Program-made: the position numbers and the translations under genes | NCBI GenBank assembly: GCA_907165275.2 | Contig: OU015675.1 | Location: 4,667,501 to 4,731,500 of the forward strand | Length of the DNA stretch: 64,000 nucleotides | From: Zygaena filipendulae | Lineage: Eukaryota; Arthropoda; Insecta; Lepidoptera; Zygaenidae | Reading direction: 5' to 3' | In this document: positions 1 to 10,776 of the stretch, piece by piece | Layout of the letters: every line of letters begins with the position of its first letter | Position numbering within the stretch: the stretch's first letter is position 1 | Notes under the pieces: generated by a model | What the model was told of the DNA's origin: nothing | Database searches by the model: none | The model's input: only the letters and a program-made list of their open reading frames with translations

Positions 1-2
1 CT

Positions 3-442
3 TTAAATAGATTTATAGCCCGAAGAGGCAAGCCCGCCAACATTTTCTCGGACAACGGGACGAATTTTGTAGGCGCGTGCAACGAATTATCTAAATTCTT
101 AAAACAAAATTTTGATAGCATTGTTTCTAAAACTTCGGAATTGTCCATAAATTTTAAATTTTCCCCACCTTATAGTCCTCATTTCAATGGCTTAGCAGAG
201 GGTGCGGTAAAGTCTGCGAAACATCACCTTAAACGAGTTGTATCAATGGCTAATTTGACTTACGACTACCTCCTAACCAATGGCTACTAGGACGCGTGAG
301 AAGCGTTCACCCTGGCACTGATGGTGTGGCCCGCGTTGCTGACGTACTTACCACTTCGGGCATTTTGCGACGAGCCTACAACAGATTATGCCCACTTCCA
401 GTATTGGAGAAGAACTTCGTCCTTGGGGTGGCAGCATGTTGA
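3..442 (+). pseudogene. BEL/Pao retrotransposon integrase, C-terminal remnant
   Basis: The frame from base 3 reads through an integrase core with SDNGTNF (second catalytic Asp region) and then SPHFNGLAEGAVKSAKHHLK, which carries the catalytic Glu in the arrangement typical of BEL/Pao integrases. It stops at TAG 288-290. A second frame, 305-442, resumes with HPGTDGVARVADVLT and LRRAYNRLCPLP, the usual C-terminal tail of BEL/Pao Pol, and stops at TGA 440-442. The two pieces are in different frames and integrase sequence normally found between them is missing, so the gene is broken by an internal deletion. The 5' part lies outside the window. Family assignment is firm; the element cannot be active as it stands. 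Confidence 0.85.
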
Positions 443-699
443 CGACTTGCATGTGTGCTTTATTCACATAGCACACAAGCATACGACGATGCTGCGGATC
501 GGCCGGGCACCGCTGATTTCATCGCCCCACTACTTGATCACACGGCTTGAGTCAGAGCACACGGCTCATGTTATACTTACTGTACTTGCTAATATTCGCA
601 TTAAAGGTAACTTATTTACTCAGTTTTGTCTTTAATTCATACAACCGCGACTATAGTTCCTCGACACGATTATAGTTCCTCGACACAGGCCTTGTTACA
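437..699 (+). repeat. Probable 3' LTR of the BEL/Pao remnant
   Basis: It starts TGTTGACGAC exactly at the end of the integrase frame and could end at TTGTTACA (692-699), giving TG...CA termini. Near its end it holds a tandem duplication of about 19 bp (TATAGTTCCTCGACAC, at about 651-686). The 5' LTR is outside the window, so the boundaries cannot be confirmed. Confidence 0.45.
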
Positions 700-1481
700 G
701 TAACTATAGCATCTTGGTTTGTAATTTCGAAACGTATAACCGTGCTACTAGATAACATACATTTATTTCAATTGAAACTGGCACAACGGATTATAAAAAT
801 TCCAAGAAAAAGAAAGCAAGGAAGAACCACTTGAGTTATAAAGTTAATAAGTAACCAAGGTATCAAAAAACAAATACGATTTTTTTTATTTAAATCGCGA
901 GAAAAAACAATGAAGGTCATTTAAAACATTAAAATCACAAGTGGATTATGTACGTACGTATAATAATGGAATTTGGTGAAAGCTATGTATATTATGTAAC
1001 TGCGTATGTAATGTAAGATACTATATTATGTAGCTACTACTAGGTTAGTATAAGTATACTAACCTCTTTTTAAATATTTTTATCAGTGAAACAACACAAT
1101 TTAACAGGGATTCAAATGACTTTCGTTTTTGCGTGTGAAACTCTTTGATATTTACAAATTGCAAAAGTTTTTTTTTCCTTTTCACTAACCCTAACGTTGA
1201 CAAAAGAGAGTTTGCATACGTCGACGACGCGCGCGTTAAATAACTGGACACGATCACTCCAAGAGTTTTTGTTGTATTTCCGTGTTATGAGCAAGAAAAC
1301 ACAGTTATTTTAATTTACTTCAATGGAATGTTTTATGTTTCTTTTATGCAACACATTTGCATCATGCTTATTTCTCTCACAGAAAGAAGTACGCAGTATC
1401 TACTTTATTTTGAACAATCCAAAAAAATGAACTAAGATTTATACTAAAATTATGGGGAACTTGATTTTAAATGTTTGTTAA
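700..1481. other. AT-rich DNA, no feature seen
   Basis: No coding frame, inverted repeat or recognisable element. Short minus-strand frames around 1045-1294 have no coding character. Confidence 0.5.
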
Positions 1482-1853
1482 TCCTTACATAATATTATAA
1501 AAGTTCTCCGCCAGGTCTGTCTGTCTGTCTGTTTGCGATAAACCCAAAAACTTCTGAACGGGTTTTGATGCGATTTTCACCGGTAAATAGAGCGATTAAG
1601 GAAGGTTTTGATTGATTTGTTAAGGTTTTGTGTAATTGGTTGAAATATAATGATAATTGTTGGAAGAGCCGGACAAATTACTTTGTTACGCTTCCTGCAC
1701 GCTGTAACAGGGGCTAGTACATAAACCCGCACCCGACCACGGAAGGGTGCAAGTTGTCTGCCCCCGACGATTGTGAATGGCGGGCGTGTGACGTCATAGT
1801 AATTCCCGCGGGAACTCCGAAAGAGCGCGGGTGGAACTGCAGGGAACATCTAG
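1482..1853 (+). mobile_element. Helitron-like non-autonomous element, family A (long copy)
   Basis: It starts TCCTTACATAATATTATAAA after an A and ends ACATCTAG before a T. The 3' end has CCCGCGGGAACTCCG followed by GCGCGGGTGGAAC, able to form the family's GC-rich hairpin. 5'-TC, 3'-CTAG, A|T target and subterminal hairpin are Helitron hallmarks. At 372 bp it is about twice the usual copy length here and carries unrelated internal sequence (about 1600-1790). Confidence 0.6.
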
Positions 1854-2506
1854 TTTAGTATACTGCAATTAAAATTATTATGTTTGAAGTTCTGTTGCCG
1901 GCAAAACCATAGTCTTTCACCCACTAAATCCACGTTTTATTGAAGGGTTTTTCTCCGTGATTCTGTGATTAAAGCATGAATTATGGAGGCCTACTTCGTC
2001 CCATCCCTATACGCCCTTTGTTTAACCTCCCATCCTGTATAAGATGAAAGATAGAATAAAAAGCAAATATATCTATAGTTCTACACGTAAAACACTAAAA
2101 TACAATTCGACGTGATGTAACATAATATTGCAACACAACAAACAACTACCTAAGTAGGTAAGTAGGTACAACATTATAACAATACCATACAACTGAAAAT
2201 AAGTAACATGCTTATTCTGTTTTTTTTAGTGCCATTGGTCAAGTCATGTGGCTAGAAATACGTATATCTATGTTTGCGAAAAATAATCACATTACTTGTA
2301 CAAATATTTGAAGTATGTATTTGAACAAATACACAAACATTGGCGCATTTCTCTCCACTCGGATTTTCTATCTGAGAAATAGTGCCTATTGTTTAATGGA
2401 TAAACTTTTATTTTTTCAAAGCTTTTGTAGATTGAAGGCTAAAAGAGAGAGCTTCTCTGCAAAGCTACTTGCAATTTTATAGGTATTTAGGAAGATTCAT
2501 TTCATA
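1854..2506. other. AT-rich DNA, no feature seen
   Basis: No gene or clear repeat; a short AGGTAGGTAAGTAGG run lies near 2153. Confidence 0.5.
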
Positions 2507-2692
2507 CTAGCTCATCCTGTAGTTTCACCCGCGTTAATTTCGGAGTTACCGCAAGAATTCTGAGAAAAAAAGGATTTAATCTCCGTTTCTGTATCCCAGA
2601 CATTGCTTAAGTAAAATTTTATGATGATTCGCTAAGTACTTAGGCGTAATAGCGTAACAAATAAATAACTGACATTCGCATTTAAAATATAA
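2507..2692 (-). mobile_element. Helitron-like element, family A (degenerate)
   Basis: It begins with CTAGCTCATCCTGTAGTTTCACCCGCG, the reverse complement of the family 3' end shown in part, and continues through GTAACAAATAAATAACTGACATTCGC. The 5' terminus fades into AATAAAATAAAA. Confidence 0.6.
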
Positions 2693-2826
2693 TAAAATAA
2701 AAGCCTTATTATTTATTTTATTTTATTTTGTTTCTCTGATAGAAAGTTACAGTATGACTAATTTATATAATTTTTAATTCCGAAATGAACTCGTGTGACA
2801 CTTAAAAAAAACACAAACTTTCTCAC

Positions 2827-2938
2827 CTTGACTCTCGTTGAAGAAGCCAAGCACCATGATCACAATGACAACGAGGCCGACCTTCAGTCTGTAGCCGCAG
2901 AGGCAGACCGACTGCACCTCCAGCGCCCTCCACATCAT
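2827..2938 (-). CDS. Candidate first coding exon of a host membrane protein
   Basis: On the minus strand two consecutive ATGs (2936-2938, 2933-2935) open a 37-codon frame that runs to a consensus splice donor CAAG|GTGAGA (exon end 2827). The peptide has a charged and cysteine-containing N terminus (MMWRALEVQSVCLCGYR) and a hydrophobic segment LKVGLVVIVIMVLGFF, as in a type II signal anchor or uncleaved signal. The segment is clearly richer in GC than its surroundings. An in-frame TGA lies upstream of the ATGs. An acceptor-like pyrimidine tract ending TTTTTCCAG (exon would start near 3031) could make 2827-3031 one exon with 5' UTR. The rest of the gene would lie to the left, outside the window or in introns. 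Protein not recognised; the exon call is inference. Confidence 0.4.
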
Positions 2939-3054
2939 GACCCCTGGTGCGAATCAGCCGTGCCTCATCCATTCGTTGTATGGTTTTGTATCACTATATA
3001 GAAAACGTTGTGACGGTATTCGATGCATTTCCTGGAAAAATGGAAAGAGAACAG

Positions 3055-3178
3055 TTATTTATTTATTTTATTTATTTATTTATTTATTCTTTATTGCACA
3101 GTGTGTACAAATGGCGAACTTAATGCCTTGCGGCATTCTCTACCAGTTAACCATTGGGTAGACAGAGAGATATAGAAG
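3055..3178 (-). repeat. LINE/SINE-like 3' tail, (AAAT)n copy 1
   Basis: ATTTATTT repeats lead into TTTATTGCACAGTGTGTAC and AATGGCGAACTTAATGCC, then a CTCTACCAGTTAACC box. Two more copies are at 36350-36463 and 62654-62770. The A-rich (AAAT)n tail and the AATAAA-like signal on the minus strand indicate retroposition. Confidence 0.6.
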
Positions 3179-3694
3179 ATGGGGTGTGCAAACAAAACAA
3201 TAATTAATATTTTATGGTCTAGATTAGGTACTCACACCAGAGAGATTATAAACTATATATGGGTTTATAACCCATTGTTTATGATCTCTTGTCCCTGTCG
3301 GTTATTTACATAGTTACTGATCCTAATTAGTTTTATTTATTTAACAATTAATGCGCACAAGGACAACATAGAAAAATAAATTAGTAGTAATCATGTACTC
3401 GTGTCATACTTATTCCATGAGTATAGTAATAGACTTTATTAAAAACAATGTTTAGCCATATTTGCTGTCAAGAATAGTTTCCCTCTAAATAAGGCCTTTC
3501 GTTTATAGCGACTAGTCTAGTTTAGACTCGAGTTTCAAACTAAAATAATTAAACAAAGACAATAGTTTTGTTCATTGAATTATCGTGCAAGTGACAAATG
3601 AGTTTAAATAGTTGTGTACATGATTTATATATTTCAGGAGACTAGCTGTTTATATAAACTGGTAACTTTGCGTATGTTTTAGCATTAATACAAT
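3179..3694. other. AT-rich DNA with a short dispersed repeat
   Basis: ACAATTAATGCGCACAAGG at about 3347 recurs at about 54350 inside an otherwise similar stretch of about 40 bp. Nothing else is recognisable. Confidence 0.4.
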
Positions 3695-4017
3695 GGGCAT
3701 GTTGACTAATTTTTATTTTTTAGTCCGTCTTGTAGATTATTAAAAAATATTGAACACATATTTTTTCTTTTTTTACGTAATCAAAAAATAACGGCGATAC
3801 ATTGAGTTGAAATTTCGCGTGACGTCACTATTCTGACAGTTTGTATGGCGGTTTTGCGGTCAGTGACGTCACGACCTCCTCATCCTAAACTTTAATGCCC
3901 TTTATCTCTGTGTATTTTAATTTATTTAAAAAAGCAAAAAATACGTGTCTATTATTTTTTTATTTTCTAACTGACGGATTAATTATAATTTTGATTTTCA
4001 ATAGTAGTCAACATCCC
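3695..4017. mobile_element. MITE with CRE-like palindromes, copy 1
   Basis: Imperfect terminal inverted repeats: GGGCATGTTGACTA at the left and TAGTCAACATCCC at the right, with subterminal AGTCCGTC (left) opposite GACGGATTAATT (right). The interior has TTTTACGTAATCAAAAAATAAC and two perfect TGACGTCA sites (3820-3827, 3864-3871). Near-full copies lie at 27681-27947 and 59531-59851. No coding capacity. Confidence 0.7.
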
Positions 4018-4086
4018 TATTCTTGTTGTTTTAACTTCTCTATTACACATTTGACTGCTGGTTTTAAAAGGATGTACCTATTTATA

Positions 4087-4285
4087 TCCTACTAATATTA
4101 TAAATGTGAAAGTGTAGATGTTTGGATGTTTGTTACTCAACCACGTAAAAACGGCTGAACGGATTTGGATGAAATTTGGTATGCACGTTGTCAGGGGTAC
4201 AGAGAAGGACATAGGGCACTTTTTATCCCGGAATACCCGCGGGAACTCCGAAATTACCGCTGGTGAAACCGCGGGGCACAGCTAG
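4087..4285 (+). mobile_element. Helitron-like element, family A (full copy)
   Basis: Canonical copy of 199 bp: A|TCCTACTAATATTATAAA at the 5' end and CACAGCTAG|T at the 3' end, with the GC hairpin CCCGCGGGAACTCC / CCGCGGGGC just inside. Internal landmarks shared by the family are ACGGATTTGGATGAAATTTG and GACATAGGG. Confidence 0.75.
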
Positions 4286-4410
4286 TCTTTAATAATAAAA
4301 ACATATAAAGAAACACAACTAAGGTTCTCACATTGAAACGACCTTTGACCACAAGACATTACACATAGCCATATAGAGTGTAGCATTCCATCAGATTACA
4401 TCTATAGGTA

Positions 4411-4580
4411 CTAATAAAGCTGAAGAGTTTGTTCGTTTGTTTGCTTGGCCGCGCTAATCTCAGGAACTACTAGTCCGATTTAAAAATTCTTTCAGTGTTT
4501 GATAGCCCATTTATTGAGGAAGGCTATATGCTATATATCATCACGGTAAGACCAATAGGAGCTGAGCAGCAATAAAAAAT
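4411..4580 (+). repeat. Dispersed repeat, Helitron-like or MITE type
   Basis: GTACTAATAAAGCTGAAGAG leads into GTTTGTTTGCTTGGCCGCGC and CTCAGGAACTACTAGTCCG, then CATCACGGTAAGACCAATAGG. This order matches a repeat I recall from other moth genomes. Termini are not clear and no second copy is in the window. Confidence 0.35.
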
Positions 4581-5167
4581 GTAGTTACAACGGTGAAAAA
4601 TAATTCTTTTGAGAATTAGAGCTTCCATCGCGTACACTGCATTAACGGTTAGCTGTGGAATATACATTTATTTTATCTATAATAATTAATACTGTTCAAC
4701 CGTAACGTATACGTGCATTGCGACTCGAAAGAAATCTTCAAAAATATGATGAAACAAAATTTTCTTACTACTTGCACAAGATATAATAAGTCGCGCCCAT
4801 CTGGCGTTTCGGTGGCAACTTTTTATGCGTCCCAAACAAAATTCTAGCGCGTTTATCCGGGCCAACTTCTCAATTAGCGAGTTTGCCTCACAAAAGGAAC
4901 TTGGTCCGGTATTAAAGCCCCTTTCACAATCAACCGAAGTTGCTTACGTGCAACTTTTAATGTCTTCCGAGGGAGTCCTCTTCACGCGTCCGCCGCGGTT
5001 CGCCGCGTGAATAAAATACACAGTTTTACATTCCGCCATTCGGGTCGTGGCTCGTGCCGCGTGCAAAACTTGAATTATGATGAGACGATTTGACTGTTCG
5101 TTTTTTACAAGCTATAGTTTACCACAGCTTAGACTAAGGGTTTTGCGTTTCTCTCTGAAACCTTTGT
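4581..5167. other. Single-copy-looking DNA, no gene assigned
   Basis: About 4790-5060 is less AT-rich than its surroundings and free of the known repeats. A 61-codon plus-strand frame here shows no recognisable domain. Confidence 0.4.
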
Positions 5168-5401
5168 TATATGGACATATGTGTTAACCCACACTGGAGA
5201 AATTTTGAGTAAAACGTGTTTTAAAAGTAGGAGCGCCATTTTGTGTCATCATTTTTTATGTTCAATATTTAGTTACATATTTAAGCAATGTAATAAGGTA
5301 AACACATAATTAAAAAACGTTCCCTAACTCACAATAAATGGTTCTGAATCAATAACTTAATTTTGTGGGTTAACATGTTATTGCTTATCTGCGTCCATAT
5401 A
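5168..5401. mobile_element. MITE, full copy
   Basis: TATATGGAC at the left and GTCCATATA at the right form terminal inverted repeats. Inside them TGTTAACCCACA (left) is inverted against TTGTGGGTTAACA (right). The left arm lacks a GCAGATAAGCAATAAC-like stretch that the right arm has. The right 140 bp recur at 26968-27106. Superfamily not assigned. Confidence 0.55.
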
Positions 5402-6508
5402 GCAATAACAGTTGATATGTTTCTTTTGTATATAATAATATGGAAACTGTATAGTCTAATCGTGATGTAATAGGATAAGAGATTTCCATTTTTCCGTACC
5501 GTAGGTATATTCTCTAAGAATTCCTAGTCACACTAATTATTTTACAAATGCATATTTTATTTTTTATTTTATTTTTATTTATTTTATTTTGAAGGAAAAC
5601 CTTACGGTTAATGTAACATAATTAAATATATAAAGTGGCAGATAACAGCCATTCGCGGAATTCACAATTAGAAAGTATGAAATGTATAAAGAGTTGAGGA
5701 CAATAGTTTTTTTTTTTTTATATAATAACTTTGTGAGTATACACACGTACGTAAGTAAACCTGACCGGATCCGGAAACCAGGTATCGCGGGATCGATCTC
5801 CGCATCAGACTAAACTGTATGTGACGAACATTTTTTGCTTACCCTCGGTTTTGGCGATTTAGTACTTAATATGTACCTACTAAATGCCCAGACCAAGATC
5901 GTGAGCATGTAATTATTTACAACAAAAGGTATGTAAGTATTATAATTATATCAGTTGTATTTCTTTCGATATCTGTCCTTCTGATAAATTATTATTTTTA
6001 GTTCGTGCCGTAATACAATACTGTGTAATGGTCTACGAACCAGTTACGTAGCAATTTTACGTAGCAGCTCTGTCTCTTACGTAGCACGTCCGTCGCTACG
6101 AATGCTACGCTCCGTTAACAGTACAAAGTGAACGTAACTGGCGGTCGCAAAATCTCATAATATTTTATGGCCTTTGTTTTTAAAGGCATTTTTCATTTTA
6201 TTGTTCGAAATGTATTTATTTGCTCTTAAGTTGGTCTATGGATGATGAATATTTTTATATATCGTTTAGAAATACATCCACTAAAAATTGTTTTGAGTAG
6301 GTAGGTATGATTGTGTTGTGATAAATTTCGTTCTATTTTTCTTCAAATCAAAAATGTTTCCCATATTTTTATAAAATCCTCTCATTTGAATAAATACCAT
6401 TTTCTATTTTTCCTCATTTAAAATACAGGATATATTTACTTTGTATTTACATTGTTTTACTATGGTTGCATGCATACAGACATTGGGAGTAATTAATAAA
6501 TACCTACA
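5402..6508. other. AT-rich DNA with simple repeats
   Basis: Contains an ATTTTATTTTTATTTATTTT run (about 5555-5590). At about 5775-5815, GTATCGCGGGATCGATCTCC resembles a decayed tRNA-like B-box region of a SINE. No gene. Confidence 0.4.
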
Positions 6509-6687
6509 CTGCCCACGGTTTCGTCTGCGTAGCGATTTCGGAGTTCTTGCGGGAATTTTGGGATAAAAAGTAGTCGATATCGTTTTAAGTATTCTTGCTA
6601 CGTATATGCAAAATTTTATGATGAGGTGTGAGATGGTAATAGACAGAGAGAGAGTTACTTTTGCAGTTATGATACATATTAGTATGA
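6509..6687 (-). mobile_element. Helitron-like element, family A (degenerate)
   Basis: CCCACGGTTTCGTCTGCG and CGGAGTTCTTGCGGGAATTT match the reversed 3' end. ATGCAAAATTTTATGATGA and a terminal ATATTAGTATGA match the reversed 5' half. The CTAG terminus is lost. Confidence 0.5.
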
Positions 6688-7399
6688 ATACTGTTACAAA
6701 AATAGAAAAAAACAAAGTTTTCATAACTCTTAAACCGAAATAAAAACAAGAAAAAAAAACCCAAACATACCTACACATAAAACAAAAGAAACATTAAACA
6801 ACAATGCTATCAAAACTCTCGCATTTATATAAAACTTTAGACTCCCAGGATTACACTGAAAAAGATATTGGGAAGAAATTTACGTAAGCCCTTTTTTCTC
6901 TTCAGGAATTTATTCATGACACAACGCTGCCTCGAATGGAGAATATTTTCTTTCCTCCATCCCTATGATGGACATAGGATGAAAAGCGATTGGGTAGTCG
7001 CCTTTAAGCCCGATATTTACACTGATTCGATGATGCCATGCATTATTTATTTAAAAAAATGGCAGAATGTGCGATGGAATATCGTTAACACGAGTTTTTC
7101 CGTACCGTTTGAGTAGGTATTGTACATACTTTTTGGTCTATAAGTCGATCGAAATATTTTGATCGATCAGTAAGTTCGTAAAAGATCTAAGAAAGTCACT
7201 AGTGGGATCTGGTTTCAAGAACCTCGCCTACATACTGATATACCTACTGCCTACATAATGTTTTTTTTTTTAATTACATAAAAAGATGAAAATATTGTAT
7301 TTCAATAAAAAAAATTGTTGGAGAAACCAAATATACGTGGTATTTATTACTTACTTACTTAATATACTCGTACTTATATTATATTATACTATATATATT
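6688..7399. other. AT-rich DNA, no feature seen
   Basis: Only short frames of random composition. Confidence 0.45.
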
Positions 7400-7490
7400 A
7401 TGTACGCCCACACTGACAAGATGGAAGCTTGTGTTCATCAAACAAAGTTCTCTGCCGCTGGGAATCAAATTCGGGACCTCTTGATTGATA
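7400..7490. repeat. tRNA-like SINE remnant, left part
   Basis: GGGAATCAAATTCGGGACCTC resembles a reversed tRNA B box as found in insect SINEs. It is cut at 7490 by the next element and seems to resume at 8625 (CAGAGCGCCATTTTAACCAC). Confidence 0.35.
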
Positions 7491-8624
7491 TAGGGGAGCG
7501 GGGGGCACGTTGTTACAATTTTTAGATAATTGTCAATATGACAAAAGGCATCAAATAATTTATACATTTGATTCCTTTTATCGTTAGTATGTCTATTCAG
7601 CTATTAAAATGTGATCGAAAAGTTATAAAAATTTATGTAATTTTTTCACAATGGACAATTTAACCAAAAAAGTCGATTGTAACAACTTACCCCAGATTTG
7701 GGGCAAGTTGTTACATTCTTGGGGCACGATGTTACGGTAGGTAAATGAACAAAATCATCAATGATTAATATTTTTTTTTCATTTCAAAACGTTATAAACA
7801 AAAGAGATCACTAAACAGTCTTTCAACATTTATGAGAATTATAATATTAACTACCTATATCGTAATTTTTGGAGAAAAATAATATAACTTTGGCAGGAAC
7901 TTTCTTAAATTTTATATAAAAACACAGAAACTTCGTCTGCAATTAACAACTTGTAGTAAATTATTTATGCTCATTAGTTATTTTAATAAACTTTTAGCAA
8001 ACTAAAATATTTTGGATTCCAACATTGTAAGGTACTTAGGTATATTATAGAAAAATACATAGTTATTTATATAGAGGTAGGTAAGAATATCACATACTAA
8101 TATTAAATTAGGCTTCATCAGAATTGCAATTAATGCAAATGCAAATGAGTGAACGTTTTGTTACACATTTGACATGGGCTCACATTTTGCATTCTTAACA
8201 TTCTACCCAATCTTATATGTAACAACTTACCCCAAAAAATTGTAACTACCTGCCCCATGGCACGTTTTTTTAATATAAATTGAAGTCACCATTAATGGAT
8301 ATCGATAGTAGAAAAAAACAATATTGCAAATTAATGGTAGATATATTCTGAACGTTCAGGTTTAAACATTTTGAGAAAATAAAAAATATAAACATCAGTA
8401 ATCAAAAATTTCGTAAAGGATTTTTTTCCTTTCTTGGTTGAAATCTAGACTCATGCACACAACCTAGCAGCTGGGCACTTGGCACCCCACTTATCGTTTT
8501 TAAGTAATGAATGATGTTATAAGAAAACAAACGAGCCCAATTATGTCCATCAAAGAGTTTAAAATCCCGGTAAAAAAGGCATGTAACTTCTTACCCCTGT
8601 AACAACATGCCCCCCGCTCCCCTA
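7491..8624. mobile_element. Non-autonomous DNA transposon with 27-bp TIRs and iterated motif
   Basis: Terminal inverted repeats 7491-7517 and 8598-8624 match at 26 of 27 bases (GGGGAGCGGGGGGCA core, then GTTGTTACA). The outermost TA can be read as a TA target duplication, making the element GGGGAGC...GCTCCCC (7493-8622). Inside, the TIR-like word GGGGCAAGTTGTTACA recurs: inverted at 7678-7694, direct at 7700-7715 (together a 17-bp-arm hairpin), direct and variant at 7721-7735, inverted at 8218-8234 and variant at 8240-8257. No open frame longer than chance, so a transposase must come from elsewhere. The TA target would fit Tc1/mariner-like or other TA-specific families; I cannot assign one. 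Confidence 0.75.
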
Positions 8625-10313
8625 CAGAGCGCCATTTTAACCACTTACGCTAATCCAGTGATCGTTGCCGAATGTTGGCAGTGTTTTTAGATTTATGATA
8701 AAGAAAAACTTATCGTTTTGTCAAAAAGCAACTTACTGTAGGTAGGTACCACTTAATTAATATTATATTTATGAGCGTTATGTCCTGTCGACTTGCTCTA
8801 GGTACACGCATACGCATAGCAGAACTAATCACAGTTTTATTTTAATGATTGTAATGTGTTTTTTATACCGATTTTTTTTTGTTCCAAACAAAATTTCTAT
8901 CTTTTTTACTCTTTAAGTATATTACTCAGCTGCACGACTAAAAATAAATAAATAAATAAGTAAACAAATAGATATTATTATATCAATGTCACTTAAAAGT
9001 GCTTGTGGTTTTGAACCCTATTTTCTACTATACCTACTATTATTATACAGGTAGGTATTATACAGGTTATGTAGGTGACTTATAATAGTAGGTAAGAATT
9101 TTAATACTTAAGATTTGGTTGAGAGTACAACTGCGGAAAACGTGCTTAAGTATACATAGTTGGTAGGTATAGAAATCCTCCTGAAAGCATCACAAGATTT
9201 CTTCAAAGTAAACAGAGAACTAAGAGAGCGTTTTGTTCGCAACACGCACTCTCCCCTGATTTATGATAGTTTCAGCCTTTCTCGACTTTAATTTTTTTTC
9301 TGCCTCAAACTTCACTCTAAGTACTAACAGTAGCGCGGTATCAATCATTACTCACGAGCCCTCCACAAATTATTCAGCAAGAAACAACAACATAAGTTCC
9401 ACGGAACCAAACACATATTTCTTACTTTATTTATTCATATTTGGAATATTTGGATCTATTCCAAATAGGCTACCAGTTTGCTGGTGAAGTTCTATTGCTA
9501 TTATATCAAAGGTTCAGTCTGAAAGATAAAATACAATCCAAAAAAAAAGTTAGTACCAATGATAACGAATATTTTTTGCATTAAATTTCACAGTACATTA
9601 AATGAATATCTACTTATTGACTTGGAATTGTTTCCATCAATCGATTTCTTTTAAAGTCCTTAATACAGGAGTGAAACCAGCGCCACATCATATCATCATC
9701 GCCTCGTAAGATAAAAAAAAAAAAACAGAAATCGGTAGTAGAATGTGTAAAATGATGTCAGAGTTAACTTTTATGATTGTTTTGCTGTGTTTTTATATCA
9801 AAGTTGCAATATTACAGAAGTAGGTATCATCAAAAATCAGTATTCGGGTGTTTTAGATTTTCTTCTAGCTATATCTTTTAAATGCAATATCCTTGAAGAT
9901 GTGACATTTTATAGTCGATCGCTCCTGCTCCATTCCTTGCCGTTAAGGCACTTCACTAGTATATTTACTCGGTGGTGTACGTTACACACAAAATTCTATG
10001 CGGAAACACAGCGGCAGCGCTAACTTTACCGTCTTCAACTTCCAACATGACAGAGGGTCACGCATTTGACAGATGTTTTAAAAAGATCTAGCGATATGAT
10101 AAATATACATAGATGATAGGACCCCTAACTCGATCCATCACGCCAACTCTTCTGACGTTTGACGACGGAAAAATTAAGCAACCGACGGATCCCGTTAATC
10201 GGGTTCCACAGATGAGAAGGAACCTTCACGAAATCTCATAGCCACAATAAGCAATGAAACATCGCTAACATAAAATAGTGCAGCACTTATGCAACCTAAG
10301 GCTTTTATTGTCA
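8625..10313. other. Non-coding DNA with weak signals
   Basis: 8625-8665 looks like the continuation of the SINE split at 7490. A (AAAT)n run lies near 8940, and TTATACAGG repeats near 9046. A weak exon-like frame at 9273-9440 is discussed in the findings. 10020-10260 shows no known repeat and no gene. Confidence 0.35.
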
Positions 10314-10506
10314 TCTATACTAATACTAAAAAGAGGTAAAGTTTGTGAGTTTTGTGAGTTTTCTCTGGATCTACTGAACCGATTTTGAAAATTATTTTAC
10401 CAATAGAATGCTGCAGTGTTTCTCAGTGTCATAGGGTACTTCTTATCCCAGAATTCGTGCGGGAACTCTGAAATTACCGTGGGTGAAACTACGGGGAAAA
10501 AGCTAG
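10314..10506 (+). mobile_element. Helitron-like element, family A variant
   Basis: Starts A|TCTATACTAATACT and ends AAAGCTAG|T; 193 bp. The interior has GTGAGTTTTGTGAGTTTTCT and CTGGATCTACTGAACCG, which are shared with the 12169-12378 copy and mark a subfamily. The 3' hairpin region GTGCGGGAACTC / CGTGGGTGAAAC is mutated. Confidence 0.65.
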
Positions 10507-10591
10507 TTTTTAAATAAAAGAGAAGAAGAATATCGACACAAATCGCCACATGGACTCTGAAACCTTTATTTACAAACAATTTTGTTATTTA

Positions 10592-10776
10592 CTAGCGGTT
10601 CCCCGCGGTTTCACTCGCGTTAATCTCAGAGTTCCCGCAGAAATTCAGAGATAAAAAGTACCCTATGTTCTTCTCTGCATGCCTGACAACATGTATGCAA
10701 AATTTCATTGCGATTGGTTGAGTAGTCAAAGTGTGAAAGCTTAACAAACAAATAAACTCACATTCACATATTAAGT
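10592..10776 (-). mobile_element. Helitron-like element, family A (near full)
   Basis: CTAGCGGTTCCCCGCGGTTT at the left is the reversed 3' end. ATGCAAAATTTCATTGCGAT and GTGTGAAAGCTTAACAAACA follow, ending at CATTCACATATTAAG. Confidence 0.7.

Noticed and set aside
321..635. 104-codon plus frame
   Set aside because: It overlaps the BEL/Pao integrase tail and LTR in a different frame from the recognisable protein.
3895..4095. Frame beginning MPFISVYFNLFKKAKN, with a near copy at 59732-59914
   Set aside because: Both lie in copies of the CRE-bearing MITE and have no start context or conserved protein pattern.
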